A DNA stretch of 64,000 bases from an uncultured Bacilli bacterium (GTDB lineage: Bacteria; Bacillota_I; Bacilli_A; RFN20; CAG-826): the NCBI GenBank assembly GCA_934168325.1, contig CAKPNG010000003.1, positions 1 through 64,000 on the forward strand. The letters are read 5' to 3'. The translations under genes and the position numbers were made by a program. Of this stretch, positions 55,042 through 64,000 are shown in pieces (the first letter of the stretch is position 1; each line of letters begins with the position of its first letter). The notes under the pieces were generated by a model, which searched no databases, was not told where the DNA came from, and saw only the letters and a program-made list of their open reading frames with translations.

Positions 55042-55965
55042 TTATAATTTAATATCTTTATCTAAGATTTGATTTTGATATATATCTAATTGAGAATCTA
55101 TTTCTAATTCTTTAAATTGATTCATATATAAAGAATAATAATATCCTTTTTTATTCATTAATTCTTTATGAGTGCCGTTTTCTATAATATAGCCATCTTT
55201 CATAACAAATATTGAATCACAATTAACGATAGTAGATAATCTATGAGCAATCATAATAGAAGTTCTACCTTTAAGCATTTTATCTATAGATGATTGAATT
55301 TTAGCTTCTGTTTCAGTATCGATAGAAGAAGTAGCTTCATCTAATATTAATATAGATGGATTTCTAATTAATGCTCTAGCAAAAGATATTAATTGTTTTT
55401 GTCCTAAAGATAATTCACTACCTCCATCTTTTAAATAAGTATTATAGCCATCTTTTAAGTTAGATATAAATTCATCAATATCTAATAATTTACAGATTGA
55501 AATTGTTTCTTCTTTAGTAGCGTTATGATTTCCATATCTTATATTATCTAAAATAGTTCCTTTAAAAATAAATGGAGTTTGTTGAACATACCCTATATTA
55601 GATCTAAGCCAACCAACGGATCTTGCTTTATAATCTAAACCATCTATTAAAATAGTTCCTTTAGTAGGCTCATAAAATCTACATAATAAATTGACAGTTG
55701 TAGATTTACCACTTCCTGTTTCTCCAACAAAAGCAACACTAGTTCCTTCTTTAATAGTTAAATTTAAATCATGAATAATTTCAGTATCTTTATTATAAGA
55801 GAAGTAGATGTGACTAAATTCAATATCACCTTTAATTTTTTCAAAATTTTCTACTTTATTATTAAAAATATCTCCATATTTTTCTATTACTTCAGGAGTG
55901 TCAACTAATTCTGGTTTAGTATCAAGTAAAGAAAACATTTTTTCAACGTTAGCTTGAGCATTCAT
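55042..55965 (-). CDS. ABC exporter, C-terminal ATPase fragment
   Basis: A 307-residue fragment beginning at the first ATG after the premature stop (AQANVEKMFSLLD). It includes Walker A GETGSGKST, LSLGQKQ, ILILDEATSSID and the H-loop AHRLST. It could be made separately only if ribosomes restart; no clear ribosome site is visible. Confidence 0.5.
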   Translation of the reverse strand: MNAQANVEKMFSLLDTKPELVDTPEVIEKYGDIFNNKVENFEKIKGDIEFSHIYFSYNKDTEIIHDLNLTIKEGTSVAFVGETGSGKSTTVNLLCRFYEPTKGTILIDGLDYKARSVGWLRSNIGYVQQTPFIFKGTILDNIRYGNHNATKEETISICKLLDIDEFISNLKDGYNTYLKDGGSELSLGQKQLISFARALIRNPSILILDEATSSIDTETEAKIQSSIDKMLKGRTSIMIAHRLSTIVNCDSIFVMKDGYIIENGTHKELMNKKGYYYSLYMNQFKELEIDSQLDIYQNQILDKDIKL

Positions 55966-56031
55966 TAATTCAGAAAATAGTTCACTAAGTTGTTTTAATG
56001 GATCATAAATTTGATTAACAAATCCAATAAA

Positions 56032-56976
56032 TTAAACTAAAGTAGCAGTATTAAAAGTAGTTTCTTTATTAGCTCCAAATATAGGGAATAAGATAATAAT
56101 TAAAGCAGAAGTTAATGAACTAATAATAGAAATTATAGGATAAAAACTAGCACCAACTTTCATTGATTTACGTCTTTTAACCATGACATCATTCGTAATT
56201 TCTTTACTTTCTTCAAATATTGTTTCTTCAATTGCTAAAGTCTTAATTGTTTGAGATCCATTAATACATTCACTAAGCCATCTAGCAAAATCACTATAAG
56301 CATTTCTAGCAATTCTACTGGCTTTTAGAATGATTTTTTCAAAAAAGACGATGATAATGAAAACAAAAGGGGTAGTAGCTAAGATGATTAAAGATAGCTC
56401 CCAATTGATTGTAAACATTGTAATAAGAGTAAAAAGTAATGCTAAAATAATCCAAAAAACATTGATCAAACTATTACCAACTATATCGCCAATATTACTA
56501 GCATCATTTTGTAATCTAGATATAAGCCAACCGCTAGGAGTCTTATCATAATAATTAAATGAAAGTTCTTGAATTTTCTTAAAAGCATCAGTTCTTAAAC
56601 TAGTCATAATCTTCATAGCAAAGTAATTAGAAAAATAGAAAACTATAAAAATTCCAACACTTCTAATAAGAATCATAATTATATAAATTATGATGTAATT
56701 TAAGAAAGTTAAAGTAAAATTAAAACCTAAAATTTTTAGATTTAAATTAACTTTAAAAATGTCAGTATAAAAATTTAAATCGGTTTTACTAGCATTAATT
56801 AAAGCGGCATTCATACTAGGAACAAAACTAGAATCATAAAAAGAAACTGCCATTAGCCAAAAGATAAGTAAAATAATAAGAGGCCATAAAGGAAGTAAAT
56901 ATTTAAATACTTTTAACCAAACTCTTAAATCTATTTTTTTATTTGTAGTTACATCTTTATATACATTCGTTGACAT
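56032..56976 (-). CDS. ABC exporter, N-terminal membrane-domain fragment
   Basis: A 314-residue fragment holding five full helices and part of the sixth, with the cytosolic coupling-helix region (ELSFNYYDKTPSGWLISRLQNDASNIGDIVGN). It ends at the TAA at 56032-56034 and has no ATPase domain, so it cannot work alone. It starts 3 bases after the partner gene's stop. Confidence 0.6.
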   Translation of the reverse strand: MSTNVYKDVTTNKKIDLRVWLKVFKYLLPLWPLIILLIFWLMAVSFYDSSFVPSMNAALINASKTDLNFYTDIFKVNLNLKILGFNFTLTFLNYIIIYIIMILIRSVGIFIVFYFSNYFAMKIMTSLRTDAFKKIQELSFNYYDKTPSGWLISRLQNDASNIGDIVGNSLINVFWIILALLFTLITMFTINWELSLIILATTPFVFIIIVFFEKIILKASRIARNAYSDFARWLSECINGSQTIKTLAIEETIFEESKEITNDVMVKRRKSMKVGASFYPIISIISSLTSALIIILFPIFGANKETTFNTATLV

Positions 56977-56979
56977 AAT

Positions 56980-58803
56980 TTACACCATCTTTGTTTGAAT
57001 ATCATAGATCTTTTTATATAGACCATCTTTTGAAACTAATTCTTTATGATTACCAGACTCAATAATTTTACCTTCATCTAAAACAATAATTAAATCAGCA
57101 TCTTTAGCAGTAGAAATACGATGCGTAATAATTAAAGTAGTAGCTTCTTTTTCATATTCCTTTAATGATTTTCTAATTTGAAAATCAGTTTCAGTATCAA
57201 CAGCACTTAAAGAATCATCAAATATCAATATTGGAGTTTTCTTTAATAAAGCTCTAGCAATAGCTAGACGTTGCTTTTGACCACCACTTAAAGTAGTTCC
57301 TTTTTCTCCAACAGGAGTATCATAACCATCTTTAAATTTATTAATAGAATCATCAATATGAGAAATTCTTGTAACACTTCTAACTTCTTCAAAATCAGTA
57401 TCTTTATTAGTAATAGTGATATTTTCTTTAATAGTTTTAGAAAATAAGAAAGGTTCTTGTAAAACTATTGAAATATTATTTCTTAAACAATTCTTTTGAA
57501 TATTTTTTAATTCAACTCCATCGATAGTAATAGAACCAGAACTATAATCAAATAATCTAGTAAGTAAATAAACTAAAGTAGATTTACCACTCCCAGTTTT
57601 ACCCATAATCGCAATTGTTTGACCTTTATTTATCTTAAAAGATATATTTTTTAAAGTATCAATATTACTATCTTCATAATTAAAAGATACATTATTAAAT
57701 TTTATATTACCTTTAATATCAATAATTTCACCACTATCAATATCTTCTAAAGGATAATCTAATAAGATATTAATTCTATCTAAACTAGCACTAGCTTGAG
57801 CTAAATTACTTAAAACAGTAGCAACATCTCTAATAGGCCAAACCATCATAGAAACAAAACTAAAACTAATAACTAAAGTACCAACACTAATTTGTTTAGT
57901 AAATATAAGATAAAATCCAAATATTGTAGTTAAAGCTATTTGACTAAAAACAAATATATCACTACTAGCAAAAAAGAAAGCAGATAGCCTTCTCCAACTT
58001 AAATATTTTCCTTTATAATCATTTATATATTTATTAAAATCATTAACTTCATAAGCTTCATTATTAAAAGCTTTAACTAGTCTAACACTAGCTAAATTTT
58101 CTTCAATTTTACCAGTCATTTGAGATTCAGAATCATCAGTAATACGATATCTTTTTCTAACGTCTTTTATAATAAAGAAACTATAAATAAACATAAAAGG
58201 CATTAAACACATTGAAATAAGTGCTATTTTATAATTGGTTATACATAAAATAGTAAAAGATATAGCAACTATAAAGAATGTATAAACAATTAAAGATATA
58301 TTAAAACCAAAGAATCTTTTTAAAACATCTTCATCTCTAGTACAAGTTTGAATAATATCACCTTTATTTAAAGATTTAATTGTAGAAAATGGTAATCTTT
58401 CAATATGATAGAAAAGAAGTTGTTGCATATTTTTACTCATTCTTGCCATAAAATCACTTCTTTGAAAGAATCTTATTAAAGATATTATTCCACCAATAAT
58501 AGCAAATCCTAAAATAATAACTGCAAACATATATAGATGAGTAGATAAAAACTTAATTCCACCAAATGAATTAATAAATAATTTTTCTAATATATCAATA
58601 TCATTTAAATCTGTTAATAAGATCTCTTTATTAAAAGATAAATTTAATCTACCTTGGGCTTCTAATATATCAACTAATACTTTAGTAGCATAAGTTGATA
58701 AAAGCATAAATAAAACACTAAAAAACATTAAGATAAAATAAGTAATATATTCAATTTTACAATCTTTAATTAATAGATTTAAAGCCTTAACCATTTTCTT
58801 CAT
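56980..58803 (-). CDS. ABC exporter half-transporter with non-catalytic Walker B (BmrC/LmrC-like)
   Basis: A 607-residue inner-membrane exporter subunit. Six helices occupy about 1-320. The ATPase domain follows with GKTGSGKST, a canonical signature LSGGQKQRLA and Walker B ILIFDDSLSAVD. There the catalytic Glu is Asp, the hallmark of the degenerate half of heterodimeric multidrug exporters. The partner encoded directly downstream has the opposite pattern (LSLGQ, LDEA), so the single working ATP site would combine this protein's LSGGQ with the partner's Walker A/B. A GGGGGC ribosome site precedes the ATG. Substrate is unknown, probably drugs or lipids. Confidence 0.92.
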   Translation of the reverse strand: MKKMVKALNLLIKDCKIEYITYFILMFFSVLFMLLSTYATKVLVDILEAQGRLNLSFNKEILLTDLNDIDILEKLFINSFGGIKFLSTHLYMFAVIILGFAIIGGIISLIRFFQRSDFMARMSKNMQQLLFYHIERLPFSTIKSLNKGDIIQTCTRDEDVLKRFFGFNISLIVYTFFIVAISFTILCITNYKIALISMCLMPFMFIYSFFIIKDVRKRYRITDDSESQMTGKIEENLASVRLVKAFNNEAYEVNDFNKYINDYKGKYLSWRRLSAFFFASSDIFVFSQIALTTIFGFYLIFTKQISVGTLVISFSFVSMMVWPIRDVATVLSNLAQASASLDRINILLDYPLEDIDSGEIIDIKGNIKFNNVSFNYEDSNIDTLKNISFKINKGQTIAIMGKTGSGKSTLVYLLTRLFDYSSGSITIDGVELKNIQKNCLRNNISIVLQEPFLFSKTIKENITITNKDTDFEEVRSVTRISHIDDSINKFKDGYDTPVGEKGTTLSGGQKQRLAIARALLKKTPILIFDDSLSAVDTETDFQIRKSLKEYEKEATTLIITHRISTAKDADLIIVLDEGKIIESGNHKELVSKDGLYKKIYDIQTKMV

Positions 58804-59009
58804 ATAGCCCCCATTCTATTTGATATTTTACTTATTGTAAAGAGGGATAAATCTTTTCTAATTTTTTTTATTGTTTTTAAGTAAAAAGTCTACTAAATAA
58901 GGATATTTTTTTTAGAATTATATTATATAAATTATCTTTAATTGACAATTTTTATATATAAAAATTATATTATATAAAATCTTATCCATGGTTAACTTAC
59001 ATTTTTCTT

Positions 59010-59038
59010 TTGTTATTTGAAAGGGGTTACATTATAAT
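59010..59038 (+). promoter_or_regulatory. Promoter of the hydrogenase operon
   Basis: TTGTTA (59010-59015) and TATAAT (59033-59038) are spaced by 17 bp and lie 18 bases before the first ATG. Confidence 0.7.
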
Positions 59039-59056
59039 CTAAAAGATAGGAGAAAT

Positions 59057-59551
59057 ATGAATATGCATTTAAGAAAAGAAGCAGTAGATATTATAACAAA
59101 TATTTGTGCAAAGTATAAAAACGAACCATCTCCATTGATGTTAGTTTTATCTGAAACACAAAAAGAATATGGTTATATACCTTTAGAAGTTCAAGAGATT
59201 ATCTCTAGTGAACTAGATATACCAGTTAGTGAAATCTATGGTGTTGTTACTTTCTATTCATTTTTTAGTTTGACACCAAAAGGTAGATTTGTTATTGGAG
59301 TTTGTTTAGGAACAGCCTGTTACGTTAAAGGTGGTCAAAATATATTAGACAAATTCTCAGAATTATTAAAAATTAAGCCAGGTCAAACAACTGAAGATGG
59401 ATTATTTACTCTTGATGCTCTTAGATGTATTGGAGCATGTGGAATTGCTCCAGCTATTTCAATTAATGGTAAAGTTTATCCTAAAGTTACCCTTTCTGGT
59501 GTAAAAAAGATAATCGACGAATATCGTGAATTAGATAAGAAAGGAGCATAA
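59057..59551 (+). CDS. hydC: Bifurcating [FeFe] hydrogenase subunit, NuoE-like
   Basis: A 164-residue thioredoxin-fold [2Fe-2S] protein. The four cluster ligands are in CLGTACYVKG (Cys-x4-Cys) and CIGACGIAP (Cys-x3-Cys). The N-terminal helical domain contains the usual LMLVLSETQKEYGYIP block. It carries electrons between the NADH module and the hydrogenase core. An ATAGGAG ribosome site precedes the ATG. Two bases separate its stop from the next start region, so the three genes form one operon. Confidence 0.92.
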   Translation: MNMHLRKEAVDIITNICAKYKNEPSPLMLVLSETQKEYGYIPLEVQEIISSELDIPVSEIYGVVTFYSFFSLTPKGRFVIGVCLGTACYVKGGQNILDKFSELLKIKPGQTTEDGLFTLDALRCIGACGIAPAISINGKVYPKVTLSGVKKIIDEYRELDKKGA

Positions 59552-59552
59552 G

Positions 59553-61430
59553 ATGGCTATTAAGAAATTTAAAACTGAAACTGAATTAGTTAGTGAACTT
59601 AAATCTTGTTCTAAATGTTTACAATCTAAATTCGATGGAAAAGATGGAAAAAGACATATCGTTGTTTGTGGTGGTACTGGATGTTTATCAAGTGATTCTC
59701 AAGCAATTATTGATAAATTAAAAGCACTTATTAAAGAAAAGAAACTCGAAGATAAAGTAACAGTTAATGTTGTTGGTTGCTTTGGATTCTGTTCTCAAGG
59801 TCCTTTCGTTAAAATTTATCCTGAAGATAGACTTTATCACGCTGTTAAAGTATCAGATTGTGAAAAAATTATTGAAGAAGATATTATTAATGGTAAATGT
59901 ATTGAAGAATTATTATATTTAGATCCTATAGTTAATAAAAAAGTCGAAAGACAAGATGATATTACTTTCTATAAAAAACAATTACGTATTGCATTACATG
60001 GTTGTGGAACTATTAATCCTGAAGATTTAAAAGAAGCTTTTGGATATGATGCTTTTGTTGGATTAATTAATGCATTACATATGGATAGAAAAGAAGTTAT
60101 CCAAGAAATGATTGATTCTGGATTAAGAGGCCGTGGAGGCGGTGGATTCTTAACTGGTAAAAAATGGAATTTTGCTTATTTACAAGAAAATGATACAAAA
60201 TACGTCGTTTGTAATGGTGATGAAGGCGATCCAGGTGCATTCATGGATAGATCAATCTTAGAAGGTAACCCAGTATCAGTTATTGAAGGTATGATGATTG
60301 CAGGTTATGCAATTGGAGCAGAAAACGGATATTTCTATATTCGTGCTGAATATCCTATCGCTGTTAATAGACTTGCTAAAGCAATCGAAGAACTTCGTGC
60401 AGTTGGTTTACTTGGTAAAAATATTTTAGGAAGTAATTTTAATTTTGATTGTCATATTAGATATGGAGCTGGTGCTTTTGTTTGTGGTGAAGAAACAGCT
60501 TTATTAAATTCAATTGAAGGTAAAAGAGGTATGCCTAGACCTCGTCCACCATTCCCAGCAATTAAAGGTTTATGGGGTAAACCTACAATTATAAATAACG
60601 TTGAAACATTAGCTAATGTTCCTTATATATTAAGAGTAGGTGCTAAAGAATTTAAAAAGATTGGTACAAAAAATTCGACTGGAACGAAGGTTTTTGCTTT
60701 AGGTGGTAAAGTTAAAAATGTTGGTTTAGTTGAAGTACCTATGGGAACTACTTTACGTGAACTTGTTTTTGATATTGGTGGAGGAATTCCTAATAATAAA
60801 AGATTCCAAGCTATTCAAACTGGTGGACCAAGTGGAGGATGTTTAACATTAAGTGAACTTGATACACCGATTGATTTTGATAATCTTATTGAAAAAGGTT
60901 CAATGATGGGAAGTGGTGGCGCTATCGTTATGGATGAAGATAACTGTATGGTTGATGTCGCTAAATTCTATCTTGAATTTATTTGTGATGAATCTTGTGG
61001 TAAATGTTCTCAATGTAGAATTGGTACTAAAAGATTATTAGAAATCATTACTAGAATTACTGATGGTAAAGGAACTATGGAAGATATTGAAAAACTTGAA
61101 ACATTAGCTCATTCAATTCAAGTAGGATCTCTTTGCGGTTTAGGTCAAACAGCACCTAACCCAGTATTATCAACATTACATAAATTTAAAGAAGTTTATC
61201 TTAGACATATTAATGATAAAAAATGTGATGCTGGTGTTTGTAAGAATTTAATTTCATACCATATTGATCCTGAAAAATGTAAAAAATGTTCTTTATGCGC
61301 TAGAAATTGTCCACCTAATGCTATTAGTGGTGTTGTTGGTAAAGAACCATTTGTTATTGATCAAAATAAATGTATTAAATGTGGTACTTGTATAAGTGCA
61401 TGTAAATTTAATGCTATATATAAAGAATAA
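59553..61430 (+). CDS. hydB: Bifurcating [FeFe] hydrogenase NADH-binding subunit, NuoF-like
   Basis: A 625-residue flavoprotein. In order it has an N-terminal thioredoxin-like [2Fe-2S] domain (Cys39, Cys44, later GCFGFC); the FMN/NADH domain with GRGGGGFLTGKKW and NGDEGDPGAFMDRSILEG; an SLBB domain; the N3-type [4Fe-4S] site ESCGKCSQCRIGTKR with a later SLCGLG; and a C-terminal 2[4Fe-4S] ferredoxin (CKKCSLCARNCP, CIKCGTCISACK). This is the architecture of HydB in trimeric electron-bifurcating hydrogenases. It oxidises NADH together with reduced ferredoxin to make H2. AAAGGAG precedes the ATG. Confidence 0.94.
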   Translation: MAIKKFKTETELVSELKSCSKCLQSKFDGKDGKRHIVVCGGTGCLSSDSQAIIDKLKALIKEKKLEDKVTVNVVGCFGFCSQGPFVKIYPEDRLYHAVKVSDCEKIIEEDIINGKCIEELLYLDPIVNKKVERQDDITFYKKQLRIALHGCGTINPEDLKEAFGYDAFVGLINALHMDRKEVIQEMIDSGLRGRGGGGFLTGKKWNFAYLQENDTKYVVCNGDEGDPGAFMDRSILEGNPVSVIEGMMIAGYAIGAENGYFYIRAEYPIAVNRLAKAIEELRAVGLLGKNILGSNFNFDCHIRYGAGAFVCGEETALLNSIEGKRGMPRPRPPFPAIKGLWGKPTIINNVETLANVPYILRVGAKEFKKIGTKNSTGTKVFALGGKVKNVGLVEVPMGTTLRELVFDIGGGIPNNKRFQAIQTGGPSGGCLTLSELDTPIDFDNLIEKGSMMGSGGAIVMDEDNCMVDVAKFYLEFICDESCGKCSQCRIGTKRLLEIITRITDGKGTMEDIEKLETLAHSIQVGSLCGLGQTAPNPVLSTLHKFKEVYLRHINDKKCDAGVCKNLISYHIDPEKCKKCSLCARNCPPNAISGVVGKEPFVIDQNKCIKCGTCISACKFNAIYKE

Positions 61431-61440
61431 GGAGACTAAT

Positions 61441-63222
61441 ATGGGAAAAATTACTGTTTATTTTGAAAACAAACCTTATTTAGTAGATGATAATTTAACT
61501 ATATTAGAGGCTGCTAAAATTTGTGGATATAACATTCCTAATTTATGTACATGGAAAAAAGGAATGTGCTCTGTTGCTAGTTGTAGAGTATGTTTAGTTA
61601 AAGTAGAAGGAGAAAGAAGACTTGTTCCATCTTGTGCTTATCCTGTTAGAGATGGCTTAAAAGTATTTATTAGTGATCCTGATGCAGTTGTAGCTAGAAG
61701 AACTAGTGTTGAATTACTTTTATCAAATCACTCTTTATCATGTCAAACATGTAGAAAAAACGGTAAATGTGAATTACTTGAAGTTTCTAAAAGAGTTGGA
61801 GCTGAACCTGATAAATATTTAGGTGAAAAAACTAAAACTACATATGATGATGTCGCTCCAGGACTTATTAGAGATACTTCAAAATGTATTTTATGTGGTA
61901 GATGTATTTCAGCTTGTAAAGAAATTCAAGGTATTGGAATTCTTGGATTTGAAAAAAGAGGTTTCAATACTTTTGTTGGACCAAGTGAAAATAGATCATT
62001 TAATAATGTTCCATGTATTCAATGTGGTCAATGTACATTAGTTTGTCCAACTGGAGCTTTAATGGAACATTCTGAAATTGATAAATTAGATAAAGCTTTC
62101 CAAGAAGGAAAATATGTTATAGTTCAAACTGCTCCTGCAGTTAGAGCAACTTTAGGTGAAGAATTTGGTGATAAAATTGGTACTAATTCCGAAGGAAAAA
62201 TGGTTGCTGCTTTAAGAAGACTTGGATTTTACAAGGTTTTTGATACAAATTTTGGAGCTGATTTAACTATTACTGAAGAAGCTAATGAATTTGTTCAAAG
62301 AGTTATTACTCATCAACCAATGCCTATGATTACATCATGTTCTCCAGGTTGGATTAATTATATTGAATATTATTATCCTGAACTTTTATCTCATTTATCA
62401 AGTTGTAAATCACCTCATGAAATGATGGGAGCAATTATTAAATCATATTATGCAGAAAAGAAAAATATTGATAGAAGTAAGATTACTGTCGTATCAATTA
62501 TGCCTTGTACTGCTAAAAAATATGAAAAAGAAAGAGAAGCTAATTCAGTTGATGGAATTAAAGATGTCGATATAGTTTTAACTACTAGAGAATTAGCAGC
62601 TTTAATTAGAAGAAGTGGTATTATTTGGAATAAATTACCTAATGAAAAATTTGATGATGATTTAATTGGTGAATCTAGTGGTGCTGCTGATATTTTTGGT
62701 GCTAGTGGTGGAGTTATGGAAGCTGCAGTTAGAACTGCTTATAATATCTTAACTAGTGAAGAAATGGAACCAATTGATTTTACTCCTGTTAGAGGACTTG
62801 AGGGTATAAAAGAAGCTGAAATTTCTATTTTAGGAGCAAAATATCATTTAGCAGTTTGTAGTGGTATGAAAAATGCTAAAGTTTTATTAGAAAAGATTAA
62901 ACATCATGAAAATAAATATGATTTCATTGAAGTAATGGGATGTCCTGGTGGATGTGTTAATGGTGGTGGTCAACCTTATGTCTATCCAGTATTCTTAGAA
63001 AATGAAGATGATAATATCTTAGATACTTATGTTAGTAAAAGAGCTGCTGTTTTATATAATTTAGATAAAGCTAAAGAAGTAAGAAGATCTCATTTAAATA
63101 AAGATATTATTACTTTATATAAAACTTATTTAGGAGAATATGGTTCACCTTTAGCTCATAAATTATTACATACTCATTATAATGCTCATCGTGAAAGATA
63201 TCCTGATTTAAATAATAAATAA
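61441..63222 (+). CDS. hydA: [FeFe] hydrogenase catalytic subunit
   Basis: A 593-residue hydrogenase. It has an N-terminal [2Fe-2S] domain (CSVASCRVC and later Cys), a His-Cys3 [4Fe-4S] site (HSLSCQTCRKNGKC) and two [4Fe-4S] clusters (CILCGRCISAC, CIQCGQCTLVC). The H-cluster ligands are Cys300 in TSCSPGW, Cys356 in MPCTAKKYE, and Cys501 and Cys505 in EVMGCPGGCVNGGGQP. A small-subunit-like C-terminal domain follows. All active-site residues are present. ATG 61441 is chosen after AAGGAG. An in-frame ATG at 61396 would overlap hydB by 35 bases without a ribosome site. Maturases HydEFG must be encoded elsewhere. Confidence 0.96.
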   Translation: MGKITVYFENKPYLVDDNLTILEAAKICGYNIPNLCTWKKGMCSVASCRVCLVKVEGERRLVPSCAYPVRDGLKVFISDPDAVVARRTSVELLLSNHSLSCQTCRKNGKCELLEVSKRVGAEPDKYLGEKTKTTYDDVAPGLIRDTSKCILCGRCISACKEIQGIGILGFEKRGFNTFVGPSENRSFNNVPCIQCGQCTLVCPTGALMEHSEIDKLDKAFQEGKYVIVQTAPAVRATLGEEFGDKIGTNSEGKMVAALRRLGFYKVFDTNFGADLTITEEANEFVQRVITHQPMPMITSCSPGWINYIEYYYPELLSHLSSCKSPHEMMGAIIKSYYAEKKNIDRSKITVVSIMPCTAKKYEKEREANSVDGIKDVDIVLTTRELAALIRRSGIIWNKLPNEKFDDDLIGESSGAADIFGASGGVMEAAVRTAYNILTSEEMEPIDFTPVRGLEGIKEAEISILGAKYHLAVCSGMKNAKVLLEKIKHHENKYDFIEVMGCPGGCVNGGGQPYVYPVFLENEDDNILDTYVSKRAAVLYNLDKAKEVRRSHLNKDIITLYKTYLGEYGSPLAHKLLHTHYNAHRERYPDLNNK

Positions 63223-63251
63223 TATTTATATATTTAATTAATTAGAATTAT

Positions 63252-63288
63252 AAAAATCGTAATTAGATTAAATAATTACGATTTTTTA
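63252..63288 (+). terminator. Intrinsic terminator of the hydrogenase operon
   Basis: AAAAATCGTAATTA (63252-63265) pairs perfectly with TAATTACGATTTTT (63273-63286) around a seven-base loop, with a T-run in the 3' arm. Confidence 0.88.
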
Positions 63289-63406
63289 TGTTGATTAGTA
63301 GTTTTTATTAATTAAATATAAGTATAAGAAGAGTTTCTAGAAAGAATTAATGCGTAAATACGCAAAAATTTTTAGTATCTAATTTATTTTTTAGTTATTC
63401 TATCGA

Positions 63407-63458
63407 ACACTTTTGCTAATTTTAGTAAAAGTGTCTCATTGCACGAAACAATATTGTT
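63407..63458. promoter_or_regulatory. Inverted repeats upstream of the AAA ATPase gene
   Basis: ACACTTTTGCTAA (63407-63419) can pair with TTAGTAAAAGTGT (63422-63434, one G-U pair). It is followed by the 12-base palindrome AACAATATTGTT (63447-63458). No T-run follows the first hairpin, so operators or a leader structure are more likely than a terminator. The rest of 63223-63514 shows nothing further apart from the hydrogenase terminator. Confidence 0.4.
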
Positions 63459-63514
63459 GGTTTTTGATAAAGTGTATCGCAAACTTAAGTTAATTAATAT
63501 ATTGAGGTGATTTT

Positions 63515-64000
63515 ATGATAATTAGAGAAAAATACTTAAAAATGATTAGAGGCTTTTATGATAGTGATTTAGTAAAAGTTATTACTGGTGTTAGAAGATG
63601 TGGAAAATCTGTAATTTTAGAAACAATAATTAATGAAATTAAAGAAAAAACAGATAATGTTATATATTTAAATTTTGAAAAAACAAGTGATTTTTCAAAA
63701 GCTAGTAATGTAAATGAACTAATTAATTATGTTAAAAGTAATAGAAAAGAAGGAAAATGCTATTGTTTCTTTGATGAAATTCAAGAGATTGATAATTGGC
63801 AAGTTGCAGTTAAAGACTTAAGACTAGATAATTGCTCAGTTTTTGTTACTAGTTCAAATTCAAAGTTATTATCTAGTGAATTTCTAACTTTATTAAGTGG
63901 TCGATTTGTTTCTTTTAGAATTAGACCTTTTGTATATAAAGAAATAAAAGAATATTCTAAAGAACTTAATATCGATATTGATATAGCTAATTATTTAGTA
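63515..64000 (+). CDS. ATP-binding protein, AAA_14/DUF4143 type, partial
   Basis: The first 162 codons of a gene that runs off the window. Walker A is GVRRCGKS (25-32), and Walker B FFDEIQEIDNW lies at about 88-98. The segment VFVTSSNSKLLSSEFLTLLSGRFVSFRIRPFVYKE is the typical sensor region of the AAA_14 family, whose C-terminal half is DUF4143. These proteins are common in gut bacteria and archaea, and their function is poorly known. GAGGTG precedes the ATG. Confidence 0.88.
   Translation, partial: MIIREKYLKMIRGFYDSDLVKVITGVRRCGKSVILETIINEIKEKTDNVIYLNFEKTSDFSKASNVNELINYVKSNRKEGKCYCFFDEIQEIDNWQVAVKDLRLDNCSVFVTSSNSKLLSSEFLTLLSGRFVSFRIRPFVYKEIKEYSKELNIDIDIANYLV

Larger units (their letters stand above)
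55042..56976 (-). pseudogene. ABC exporter half-transporter interrupted by an in-frame stop
   Basis: Read as one unit this gives 645 codons of an ABC exporter: membrane domain at 56976-56035, ATPase domain in the rest. A TAA at 56034-56032 interrupts it inside the sixth helix, between NTATLV and FIGFVNQIYDPLKQLSELF, with no change of frame and no loss of sequence. Relatives usually have a small residue there (LVxFIGxV), so one substitution such as TCA to TAA would explain it. The ATPase domain has GSGKST, the altered signature LSLGQ and an intact catalytic Walker B ILILDEA. It is the catalytic half of the heterodimer with 56980-58803, so the pump may be dead. Sequencing error or strain mixture cannot be excluded. 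Confidence 0.8.

Overview
The window is very AT-rich, densely packed DNA with standard stop codons: TGA ends several genes in ATGA overlaps and Trp is always TGG. It has lipoprotein signal peptides, many sugar ABC importers, CcpA-type cre boxes and an electron-bifurcating [FeFe] hydrogenase. Together these suggest an anaerobic, sugar-fermenting, low-GC Bacilli/Mollicutes-related bacterium, probably an uncultured gut lineage. This is inference from gene content; there is no rRNA gene in the window.

Layout. (1) 66-1385: end of an MsmK-like sugar ATPase whose 5' end looks frameshifted. (2) 1675-19709: a cre-controlled glycan cluster with three related lipoproteins, a binding protein and two permeases, an SGNH esterase, a DUF4127 protein, a ROK kinase, GH20, GH31, a Gfo/Idh/MocA oxidoreductase and NanE. 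(3) 19807-25884: a second MsmK-like ATPase carrying a coiled-coil insertion, a GH36 alpha-galactosidase, an RDD-like membrane protein and an AraC regulator. (4) 26153-33966: a secreted and a cytosolic CE2-like esterase flanking a GDPD, an acyltransferase-like protein and an NAGPA-type phosphodiester glycosidase, then a membrane protein. (5) 34174-38735: mglBAC for galactose/glucose with a cre box inside the promoter spacer; MglC has a 220-residue coiled-coil extension. (6) 40103-54190: a LacI-controlled operon with two operators flanking the promoter, a third MsmK-like ATPase with three TOBE-like units, the LacI gene, an Lpl-type importer, a nucleoside hydrolase, a large repeat protein, two beta-propeller lipoproteins, DUF624 and a ribokinase-like kinase. 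(7) 54252-58803: a hemolysin III protein and a heterodimeric ABC exporter, one half of which has an in-frame stop. (8) 59010-63288: hydCBA hydrogenase. (9) 63515-64000: start of an AAA ATPase.

How the parts fit. Surface lipoproteins and esterases bind and trim complex glycans. ABC importers powered by stand-alone MsmK-like ATPases bring in the fragments, and cytosolic GH20, GH31, GH36, ROK, NanE and ribokinase-like enzymes convert them to sugar phosphates. The hydrogenase disposes of fermentation electrons as H2. The most unusual theme is repeated enlargement of conserved sugar-transport parts: extra TOBE-like units, K/E-rich inserts and coiled coils in all three MsmK-like ATPases and in MglC. 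Other items to check are a possible pseudoknot RNA at 31555-31669 and a nucleoside hydrolase/ribokinase operon that looks built for ribosides.
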